Part shown: piece after piece, positions 50,824 to 61,400 of the stretch
Position numbering within the stretch: position 1 is the stretch's first letter
Layout of the letters: every line of letters starts with the position of its first letter
Assembly (NCBI GenBank): GCA_032191485.1
Contig: JAVDOI010000001.1
Coordinates: forward strand, 32,763,885-32,827,884
Length of the DNA: 64,000 bases
From: Leptoclinus maculatus
Taxonomy: Eukaryota > Chordata > Actinopteri > Perciformes > Stichaeidae
Direction: 5' to 3'
The notes under the pieces: model-generated
The model's database searches: none
The model's input: the letters and a program-made list of their open reading frames with translations, nothing else
What the model was told of the DNA's origin: nothing
Made by a program: the position numbers and the translations under genes

Positions 50824-52406
50824 CAGACACAGCAGCAGAATTTGCCGTGGGAGGATCCGGTAGATGAAGCTTACGAAAGAAAAATGCTTAGGTGTACCGG
50901 GTTTGCCTGCAGAGGTGAGAAGTGTGGCTGGAAAAGCCAGGCTACGCCCTGGATGCCGAGGGATCACAGCAGAACCGGTTTCACTCCGAGCTGAAGTGGC
51001 CACTCAACAGTGGAGCTTAAATGCCTGAGACAGCCACTGAATGGCTGCGGCCAACGAGAGAATATGGACACTTAAAGTGTCAGGGGAAAAATGTTTGACT
51101 ACAGCATTAAATACCTTGATTTGAGCGTGGGTTTTTCATTGCAGCTTGCTGAGTCGTTATCGACGAGCTGTAGGAAAACCCAAACTTCTAAAACAATCTT
51201 ATGAATCAGACACAACGCAATCTATCATACGAGTTTGGCTCCAGAAGCCAGAGTTCATGGTGTAAAGGTTGTGGTACAATTGTGCCTCCTTACTGTTGTT
51301 TCAAGCCAGACGGGTCAGCAGTACCTTCAGTTTTTTGAGTAATAACTCTATTGTAAGCCCCGAGTTGACTTGGACTGAATACAGCGCTCCTATTCTGCGT
51401 TTGCTATTGTTTGCAGTCGCATTTATTCTCCCGATTCCAGTCTACTATGGGACAGGGTTTCTCATCACCAGACACTATACATCAACCGGCCACGCGATGA
51501 ACAAAAAATACTCCGATTTAACTCACTGTGTCATTACGCTACACTCCAAGAGAACAAACAAGCTCCCCAAATGTCCCCTGAACAGTTTGTTGTGAGGCAA
51601 GAATAATGAGTTTAGAGGTAGCTGGGACATTCATCATTAAAAATAATTGCTCATTTTGTTGCCGGTTTATATTTCAGACTAAATACACTTTAAACACCAG
51701 ACATAAATTCACAAACCTGTTGAGCATCTGTTCACCGTTTTATTTCCAGCTGTAAAGGACACTTTTGGGTCATAAATTCCTCAATCATCACGTAAAACAT
51801 GAATAAGGAACTTTATTTCATTTAATTACACATTTACAGGTATTTGTACTACATATACAACTTAGGATATAGGTTTTGTTTGTTGGAGAAGGGCTACTCT
51901 TCTGTTTACATTTACAATTAAATACCAACAAACTGTTTCCCACAGCTTTGATACATCTTCCACTAATTCAAGTATACTAAAAAGCAACGTTTCAGTCATA
52001 AAGCATTCATTACTACAAGTTATAAATGGTCTTAAAGTAAGAATTACTCTTGCTACACTAAAATAATATATTTGTGGCTTCTTTTTAAACAAATACAGGT
52101 AGTGTAGATCTAATGTGTATTAATGGCATTCGTCATTACATTGCAGACAGCCCTCAGATGTTTCATATAAAGAAGCCCCGTTTGATTAGTGGCAATTCAA
52201 ATCAATATTTAAATCCACTGAACCCTCTGATACATGTAGAGGAACTGATCAAAATGTTTGGTGGCATAAAGTGAAAAAGACAACTCAAAACTACTGGAAG
52301 GACTTGATGACCAGTGTAGTAAGTAACAAGTAAATGTCTCCATGATGGACTTTACAGGTCCGCGAGGCTGAGAGTCGGTACGACAAGCTGCTAATCTCTG
52401 CCAGTC

Positions 52407-52429
52407 ATATATATATATATATATATATT
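52407..52429. repeat. (AT)n microsatellite
   Basis: About 11 AT units. Confidence 0.9.
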
Positions 52430-53346
52430 AAACAAGCAACATGTTAACAAATAAAGCAGGACAAATGAAGTGCCGTAAGTGTCTCTCAAAGTAGAACTGT
52501 TTCCAACGTGCCAACCTTCAGTAAAACCCAAATCCCTCCACCACCTTTTTAATTCTTCCATCCTGTTTAGTTAAGCCTCTTTAAAACGCAAACACAAACA
52601 AATCAGCCGAAATTAAGTAGCAAGGATCCACTCCCAACATTAATTACATGTTTAATTGTTGCATCGTCCGTTCAGTTTCTATACAATTGAGGACAAACTG
52701 GCTATTTAAGCCAATAATTGTTTACGTTTTAATCATATTTAAATTAAAATCCGTTGGGAAATGATAAAACAACAAGCAAGATAAAGACAGCGAGAGATAA
52801 ATCTGGTGGCACAACTCACTCGACGTTGTCCTTGGTCCTTTGATGCAACAGGTAAACAGAGGGTGAAGGTTTGATTTGCAGGCACACGCTGACTTTTTAA
52901 AGCACCGACAGCTGTGACCTCATCAGGACGCTCAGCCACTCAGTGTGTTGAACGTCAGCGTGAGAACCACACGCCACAGAGCAGCAACTGCCAAACGACT
53001 GTACTGTGCGCTGGAGCGCCGCGCTAAGAGTGGTCTTTAGTGTTACTACAGTAAATGAGACCAGACGGTGATCATATAACAGAAGAAAATACACTAAATT
53101 ATAATTAGCCAAGTATCATTAAACCCAAAAAAGGATGATAAGAGCCTCATTACCGAACTCAAGTTTACACCTCATCAGTTTATTATTCACATTTTAATGA
53201 GATACAAATGATCTCTGCATATGACCCCTTTCTCATTATCACATTTCTTAGAATCATTGCAGATTCTCTCATTGTGACACACATGAAATCAATACATCAG
53301 TGCAGGAACGCTCAGATGGCCCACAGAGATCTAAAACAAACAAGCT

Positions 53347-53349
53347 GTG

Positions 53350-53446
<97 letters not shown>
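53347..53446. repeat. (GT)n microsatellite, about 50 units
   Basis: The longest dinucleotide repeat of the window, with one early GC interruption. Alternating purine-pyrimidine DNA of this length can adopt Z-DNA. Confidence 0.98.
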
Positions 53447-53448
<2 letters not shown>

Positions 53449-55620
53449 ACCTGATGAAGTGACAGTAATAATCATGATAGCATTCGGTTAGATCAACATG
53501 CCATAAACAACACTTAAAATCTCATTGCATTTGCAGCTAAATACATCGTAACCTCAGTTTCTAAATTGTGATGTACGGAGGTTTTCTGAATCAACATCAA
53601 CCGTGTCACACAGGCAGCAGACTACCGGCTATTATTCAGAGTAACTATCCAGGGTACTATGTGGAGGTACTCGTGTTCAATTATCACTACCCTTAATTAC
53701 AAAGTCTTTTACAGCTGGGCTAACACTCCACAAAGCCTCTATTTTACAAGACACGGCCTTTAGTGGAGTTAGATGCAGTAATCCAACATTCAGACCATTG
53801 TTATCACAAAGACTACACTTTAAATGTTTCCATTGTTTGCTGTTCTGGTTTCCAAATTAGGTTTTACATGTTTATTCTCAAATGAGTGCTTACGGTTTAA
53901 GTGTTATCTGAATCTGCATTTAAATGAAAAGCATCTTAAAAGCTTGCATCAGAGACTTTCTCTACAAGTATAAATTAGAGTCTTAAATGTTTTAAATCTT
54001 TCATTCTCGAACATTCTATGCGTTTACAAGACAGGAGCTTGTTTCACAAAGAGACTCTAGATCTGGATCCTGTCCTTCAAGTGATAAATACCATGTGGAG
54101 ATTTATATTCTACGGTTTTCAAAAAGATAGTTATCAGAGATTTAGGCAAACAGGAAGACAGACATGTCTTCTCTTTGTACTTGGATGAAGCCTCTGGCCG
54201 ACACACAGCTTTCACTACAAGCTGAATATAAAGCGAGAGTTGTGATATTTAAACATTTCTACTTCGGTGTTTGAATTAGATTCAACGTGTTGTTAATTAA
54301 GATATTAACAAAAACAACGGCGCTGTGAGAGCTGTGGGACCTCTGTTGGAAGTCTGGAGGTGCTCACAGTAAGAAGGGGAAAAACAGGAAACAAAATGGT
54401 GAAAGTGAACACCTCTGGAGAGGAAGAACTGTAGAACTCCAGATCCTGACACAATGAGTATGAACGCCTTTATTCAGGATGTAAAGAAGCAGAAAACGCC
54501 TTTGAGTTTCATACAACACCTCATCCGCCCTGCTGAATGAAGGCTTTTAATAACTACAGTGTATCTTTACCTCTCCGATGGTGTAGGATTTCACCATTTT
54601 GCTCTTTATTTAATAAACATGTACACCTGGAAACTAGTTTCAGTGTTTTAAAAGTGTGTCACCATGACCAAATCATCACAGGGTATTTGTTCAAAGTATT
54701 TAATGGTATTCGCAATCATCTTATAATGGGAATTGTCATTGTAAAACCCATTGGAGGTTTAATGGCTTCACTCTCAGCTAGCCTAATTAAAGTGCTTGCA
54801 AACAACAAAAAGAAAACTCTGTGGTCTGATCTTCATTTTTCCTACATTTGTTTTGACCCGATCCGTCTTCTTCTTCAGACTTCCTGCAGTGACTGTCAGC
54901 ATTAACACATATTTTCTATTACACTTAAATAGAGTTTGGCCTTTCCAAGTTCAGTTTTCCTGAGATAAGAAGTAGCACGTGCATTTCTATAGATGCCAAG
55001 ACCGTGCTCACAACAACTGAAACATCATCACACCATACAACCAGCCTGACACTCTATCACAAGGTGCTTCAGATGCCGTGTTTGCACTTGGTACGTCCAA
55101 CTTGCATGCAAAGGGGCTACACAACCTGGTTTCAGTGTGCATCCATAATGATCAACAGCTCCGCGTTGCATCACTGGAGAGGTACAATTACAGTGTTGGG
55201 CGTAGGAAGCACAAACAACACAAGGAGGGCAGTGACACTAAAGAGCTGGAGCTCAGTTTCACTTGTGAAACGATGCTTTTCACAGAAAGTCAGTATTCAT
55301 ATCAATCCAGGTCCATCAGATGGAGAGGACAAACAAAACGGTCCGACCCAACAACATCAGCTGGGTTTCTGCACTGATTGCTCCTGGTGTCAAAGTTCAG
55401 TCCCGAGGGAATCCAAGTGCTCGTATAATAACAATAATAATAATAAAAGTATGCTGCTGCATGTGTAAACAACAAGGAGGAGACATTAACTGCAGTTAAC
55501 AGGGAAACTTCTCTCGCTCCGGCCTGTTTGTAACGCCAGACACTTTAATGCGTGTGAGCTAAAGTTAAGAGGTTTAAATGCAGCCGCTGATAGGAGCGAG
55601 TTAGCGGTCGGTTGACTCAC

Positions 55621-55700
55621 CTCGCACGTTAAAGTCCTTGACAACAACACGGAGTCATAACGTGGCGGCTGGAGCTGATCCGACGAAGAAGAAGAAGTCT
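55621..55700 (-). other. furin: possible untranslated furin first exon 1b (5' end unknown)
   Basis: The minus strand reads ...GTGCGAG|gtgagtcaac, a consensus 5' splice site at 55621/55620. A nine-codon upstream ORF (MTPCCCQGL, 55658-55629) lies inside. It would be an alternative to exon 1a, both joining to the acceptor at 50338. The right boundary is arbitrary. Confidence 0.4.
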
Positions 55701-56170
55701 CCTCGGTTTGACAAATGTGTCTGAAAGTGTCGTGATTAACGAAAACTTAACACCGCTGGTAGGCTGACCTGCTCCGTCTCGCAGGTGCCTCCCCCTTTTC
55801 CTCCCCTCTCATCCACCCCTGGCGAACATTTCCGACCTCACATTTTACTACTCACTCACTCGACCGACCGAGCAGTGGGGAGCACCAACGACACAATCTG
55901 TTTCTCTCGCTCTCGCGCAGGAACAAGCATAGAAACCGTACGCGGCGCAGTAGACGTCACCTCGGCGTGAGTGAGTGAGTGAGTGTGAGATCCCCGGTTC
56001 TTTCACGTACAAACTGACAGCCACCGGGAACGGTAAGACAACAGGGCGGTCCTGTCCTGTCCGGTGTCAGGGTCCCGGTGGTACCAGAGGCAAACTCGCC
56101 GACCACGCAGCCCAAACTACAAAAATACAAGCTCGTGCAGACGGGGAAACTTACAATCCGCTCAACTTAC

Positions 56171-56250
56171 CAGCTTCCGTTTACATCCTGCGCGACCCGG
56201 CTTGTTGTTGTCTCTGACCGCGGTGTTAGGACCGACGACGGCACGGCGAA
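56171..56250 (-). other. furin: possible untranslated furin first exon 1a (5' end unknown)
   Basis: The minus strand reads ...GGAAGCTG|gtaagttgag, a near-perfect 5' splice site at 56171/56170, in CG-rich DNA. The leader just before it contains ATGTAA (56186-56181), a minimal start-stop element that can affect translation. The right boundary given is arbitrary because no start site is visible. Confidence 0.4.
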
Positions 56251-56300
56251 GCGACTGAAAAATTGATAAGAGAGAATTGCTGGTTATAAATGGTCATGAT

Positions 56301-56957
56301 ACCCCTCTGGTGTACCGCTGAGTGGTCCGTACAAGCCCCAGGAAATACGTCACGGCCGTGGACAAAGTGGAGACGAAGCAACACCTACTTACTGGCCAGC
56401 AGCGCTGCGACACCGCCACCTGCTGGTCACAAGCGGCATATCACCCTAATCCTTGTAGTGAGGCTGCCAACTGCCAAATAAGATATTTATTACCAGATTG
56501 ACGGGTTGTTTTTATCGTAAAATCGCTTGATGGATGCCAAATATGATGCCGGAAAATGCCATATTCATTGACAGAACTGAAGTTGTTAGTAGGCTACACA
56601 CACAATAAATGAACATCTTTCTTAGGGCCAGATCACAACCTAAAATAGCCTTGAGGCATTTATTGACCTCCAGACATTCCTCTCTGCTACTGTGCAGTGC
56701 GTATGTCACCTCCAAGTTTTCACCCAAGCACAATGTAGACTATACATGGAAGCTTCATTGTGTATTTCCCCAGCCCAACCAATGGCCTACTTCTACGCTG
56801 GAATACAACTGGTCCCAGGTGTATCAGAGACTTTATGATAATTTTATTAAAGTTAACTTTATTCAGAAGTATGCACCATATGGGCTGCCCCGGGGGCCAA
56901 CATGAACTGCAACGTCATGGTTCAAGTGTGGCCTGGGGACTCATGTCATTTTTTCCT

Positions 56958-57010
<53 letters not shown>

Positions 57011-58261
57011 ATTTTTAAAAGAAATATGCACCATGTGAGCACAATTACTGCCATAATTAATTATTATCAGAACAACACAGCACAAGTCCACAAAATTAGA
57101 TACCTCCTTTATTGATATTGCTCTTTAGTGAGGCTGATTCTTTAACAGATGTACAATGACTTAGCATTAACAGAAAAACAATTGACATGCTTGGGGCCAA
57201 GGGGGTGTAATGCCCAGGGGATAGTTGCTCCCTTTACCTGGTTGGTAATCATCCTGCTGAGAATACCTGTGGTATCTGGATGCCATTTACCGTAAGAACC
57301 TTTCAAAATCTGCTTAATTCACCAAGCGTTGTTTTTTTAAACCGTAAAACATACAAAAGCACTTGAACACTACAGTTTCCTTGTTGCCTTGAAGACGGGT
57401 TGCATATTAGTTGTTGTTTTGCTCCTTAAAGTCTTAAACCTGAAGGCTTAAAAGTTGCACTATGTAGTTGTACCAGTTCAGTAATACTATTGCACAGGCT
57501 GACTGTAATTATTGCGTTTTCTTCACTCATCTGGAATGCAGTACCACACTCAAGAAATGGAAAATACCTGCATGCACAAGGAGGGATTAGTGTATCCTCA
57601 GACAGACACAGCAGGCTAGTCAATAAATCATTCTGGTATTAAATCGTACCCTTCACTATTACGTCTTTCATGTCAACACAATTTTAATAATCATACTTAT
57701 GCTCTCACATATGCCACACAATACATAAGCTCTTATAGACGTTTAAAAAGTTTATAATTGAGGAAACATACAGGAAGTATAAAAGATCCAGTCAGAGAGG
57801 ACACGTTTTGTACTTGAAATCCACAGCATTTCTGTAATGAAATTAACAAACTTGGTCCTAGAAAGAAGAAGGTACCCATGGAGGTCACAGGTCCTGATGG
57901 TAGGCAGGTTATGTTACCAATGTTACAAGTAAAAGAAGGAAGAATTTAAAAGGTATTTTATAGAACCCAGTGTCTGTAGTTTAAGGGAAATGTTTTAAGA
58001 TTAATCAATGAAATATCATCTCAAGTGGGTTTGCTCACATATGTATATCATAGTTTGGAAAGCCCTTTGTCAAATAAAAATGAATCATTGCATTCTTTCC
58101 TCTGATTGCTCTAAAAAAGCATATAATACAGAGTTCAAGTACATACACTTATTAACATATTGTCAAGCTGACATAAAAGTGAAACATGTGCAGCAGAGCA
58201 CAATCCAGAGCAATGTAAATTAAAGGACCAATGCACAAAGGGAACAGAACAGTTCAAAATA
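56301..58261. other. spacer between strc 3' end and furin promoter
   Basis: No gene was recognised on either strand. A CT repeat (56959-57008) is the only clear structure. Confidence 0.65.
56959..57008. repeat. (CT)n microsatellite
   Basis: About 24 CT units between strc and furin. Confidence 0.97.
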
Positions 58262-58267
58262 TTTATT
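58262..58267 (-). terminator. strc polyadenylation signal
   Basis: AATAAA on the minus strand about 62 nt downstream of the strc stop codon, a usual distance for a short 3' untranslated region. Use is inferred. Confidence 0.5.
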
Positions 58268-58328
58268 TGAAGTACAAATATGATGCTACCAAGGGAGGTC
58301 AAGGGTTAATTACATTCGTTCCAGCATG

Positions 58329-58408
58329 TTAAATGAGTTGCCACAACAAGAGGCACAGAGCCAGTGAGGATGTAGTAAAGCTGTCTGCTGCTGGAGCCGA
58401 GTTTCTCC
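58329..58408 (-). CDS. strc: strc last exon: hydrophobic C-terminal tail and stop
   Basis: Eighty coding bases; acceptor ttttctgcttccacag|GG, stop TAA at 58331-58329. It encodes RNSAPAADSFTTSSLALCLL then LWQLI. A small-residue stretch followed by about 12 hydrophobic residues at the very end is the layout of a GPI-anchor signal. Human stereocilin also ends in a hydrophobic stretch. The exon is supported by splice signals, frame and tail type rather than by residue identity. Confidence 0.78.
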
Positions 58409-61400
58409 CTGTGGAAGCAGAAAAAAAAGAGCATTTATCATCACCTTATAAACACAACATGAAAATCAAATTGATGAGTGGAAACAAGACTATTATCATA
58501 AAAGTATATGCACTCATAAAACACACTATACGATAAATAAAAAAATATATAACAGCCTCATTATGAAGGAGGTTATTAAAAGGACATTTTATCACCATAC
58601 ATTTTTTTTTCAAGACACACCTCTCAGCTCCAGCAGGACGTCTCCTTCGTATCGAGCGAGTCCGACAGCGTGCCTTTGCTCCGTGTCCAGCTGAGCCCAC
58701 TGCTCCTCAGTGACAGCCCACGCCTGCTCCGCACTCAGCCACGACATCTGAACTGCGCTGAACACCACCTGACAGACACACAGCAAACACACATACTAAC
58801 TATACTCATACAGGACACTTTGTCATTTGAGAGGAGGCACTCTGCTTGTATTTCATCACACTTTTTGGCATATTTTTTGACACTCTAAATATTAAACACT
58901 CACCACAATATTTAGGATGCACTGTCTATATCACGTGTATATAGAAACACTGAACAAACACTGCATCAATAGTTATTATTGTGAGAAAATAAATGACATT
59001 AAAAATATTATTTACATCATTTTCAGATAATCACAAAGCAGCATATTTTATGGGAGAAAAATATATAAAATATCTGCTCATAGTTTGTTAAAAGGTCTTT
59101 TTCACAGCCATCATTTTGACATGTCATAGTAGAAAAGGTATTACTAATAACATTAATGATGGCTCTGTTCTATTCAAGTGCCCCAGTTAGTCATGACATG
59201 TGACAGTGAGCCAGCATGTACAACAACAGGACCCTGAAACTAGGCCGCTAAATGGAATTCAGCTTTAATTCATTTTCTATTGATTCCTATCTTTTACAGT
59301 TTATGAGACTAGTAAAAGTTAAATGTTACAATTCAGCCAAATGTCCCCATGGTGCTATTCATAGATGACTCTGAAGCCAAACATTGTTCTGTAGGTTAAC
59401 CTGAATGAATGGCCAACAAGTCATAGTTGAAACTCACTGCCATCTTTTTTGGTGACATCAGGGCGATGGCTTCAGGGGTGATTCCCTCCACTTGTTCTTG
59501 TACCAGAGCTGACAGCACCAGGTCTGCCAAGCCCACTGGACAGAGACACAAACACTGTCTAGTCAGATAATTAATGATCCTCATATCAAATCACAGGAAG
59601 TGTTAAAGTCTTCCTAAACTTTTAAACCCTCTAGGATATTTTCAATTGCACCTATCCATCCAAAAGCTGTCGTTCTCTCCTCCCACCCTCCTCACTCTTT
59701 GATGAAGAAAACGATTACAAAAATGTTGATCATAAAAAACATGATACCCTCCAGGTATATCATATTCTACTGTACCTGCCAGTGTCCCAATTTCGGTGAA
59801 CACTTCTGGTCCCCAAGCACTGACTGGACCAAAGGCCTCAGATCTGGACAAACGGCTTGTCAACTCCTCCATCTGCTGCTCTGTGCACGGCAGGGAGGTC
59901 TCCCGCAGGAACAGGACAGCCACACTGCAGTGTGAGGAAAATGATTTAGGACTTTATCCTCTTCTGGGGGTACGCAAAATGTTTTATGAGGGTTGTGCTG
60001 CTAATAAATGTGCACCAGCCTCCTGTTACTTCTGTTAGCAGGTGAATGTGGTGGATGTGAAATCAGTTAGACACTCTCTGAAACCTAAAGCTTTAGAAGG
60101 ATTGAATACGTTTTACCACTGCTACTATGGGTTCAAAATGTACTTACTACCAGATCAGCAGTCTTTGTCCCCTCTGGACTGTATATGTTCATCTTTGTTT
60201 ACGCTCGTCTTTGGTTTGATGCAATTTTCCCTGTATTTTATATATGTCACAGTGAATTTGCTGACGCGTTGCTGAGTGTGAGCCTTCTTTTAACAGCTGT
60301 TGTTGAGTGTTGTGTGCGAGAGACAGTTTATACTTCATGTATTTGACTGACCTGAGGTTGTAGGGGCTCAGTCTTTTGATTTCTGATGGATAGAGACCAC
60401 ACATCAGATGGCCAAATGTTGCCAGATCAACAGCTGTTAACTGCTCCACTTTCAGTTTGCGTTTCCGCATCATTCCTAAAATCACCGCTCTCATCTGTAA
60501 AAAACAAACAATAGAAATTGGAAAAATTAAAAACACACGAATGGACATGTTTTTAGGAGGAGATTCTTTCATTCACTTGATGTTTTATATCAGAGTGAAA
60601 CATTCCAAACCTTTTTAGGGCTCCAGTCTGTCAGTGTCCCCAGATGTGCCAACACACCCAGATCAGTGAGACCGGCGTCCTGCAGGTCTCTTTCTCCCAT
60701 CTCAGTCACCACAGGGCCCAGAGCCAGCACCTGATCCGCTCTCAGCTCTCTCACCGGACTGAAGGACTGGATTGAGTGAAGAACCAGAACGTGTTTTAAC
60801 CACAGATTATGTTGATGTTAAAACACTACATGTTTTACTCAGCTGTCCTTGTCTCTTAGGGTTGGAGATTATCAGCCATTTCTCAGACATCACAGGTCAA
60901 AACGTGTAAGGATGATGCAATTTTATCAAGAATTGTGTTGTAATGTTTCGATACGTCTGATGGGAACAAGATCTTAACTGAGAGGGGGAAAGAACTGCTG
61001 CACCACTTTGAGGAAACATGATGATCTGATCTGATACATTCTTAGCTTCCTGAGGTCTTTCGCAGTTTTACTGACCTTCCTGAGTTTCAGCCACAGTGCT
61101 CGGCGCTGCTCGGAGCTCATTGAAGGGTCCTGAGCGAAAACTTCTAGGCACTGTTTCAGATCCTCCTGTGACATACGGCTGAGCTGAGTGGATGTCCAAG
61201 CTGATGGAAACGTCCCTCTGATGTCTGCACAGCTTGGAACTGGCACTGCTCGAAGAGACAGCAGTGAATTCAGCGCAATGATAGGAATGAAAACTTACAC
61301 AAAGCATTACAGTATCACAACAGCACTACAAGTTACAATCAAATATGTATTGAACCTTTTGCCCTCCTGCTCCGTGCTTTGACAATCCCTCGAATGAGAC

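Larger units (their letters stand above)
50339..55479 (-). other. probable 5' intron of furin
   Basis: No coding sequence is recognised. It would be an intron if the first exons at 55.6-56.2 kb are used. It contains a CA repeat (50797-50819), an AT repeat (52407-52429) and a roughly 100-bp GT repeat (53347-53446). Confidence 0.55.
55480..56300 (-). promoter_or_regulatory. furin: CG-rich block, probable furin promoter
   Basis: CG dinucleotides are much denser here than in flanking DNA, and there is no long ORF. An agacgtca site (55952-55959; TGACGTCT on the minus strand) is one base off a full cAMP-response element. Two consensus minus-strand splice donors lie inside (before 56171 and before 55621). 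The block lies upstream of the furin start and downstream of the strc 3' end, as expected for a furin promoter. Human FURIN is known to use several alternative promoters with untranslated first exons. The exact start site is not visible. Confidence 0.55.

Noticed and set aside
55004..55468. 154-codon plus-strand frame near the CG-rich block
   Set aside because: Ends in Asn repeats from an ATA/ACA simple repeat and has no homologous features, so a divergent gene is not supported.
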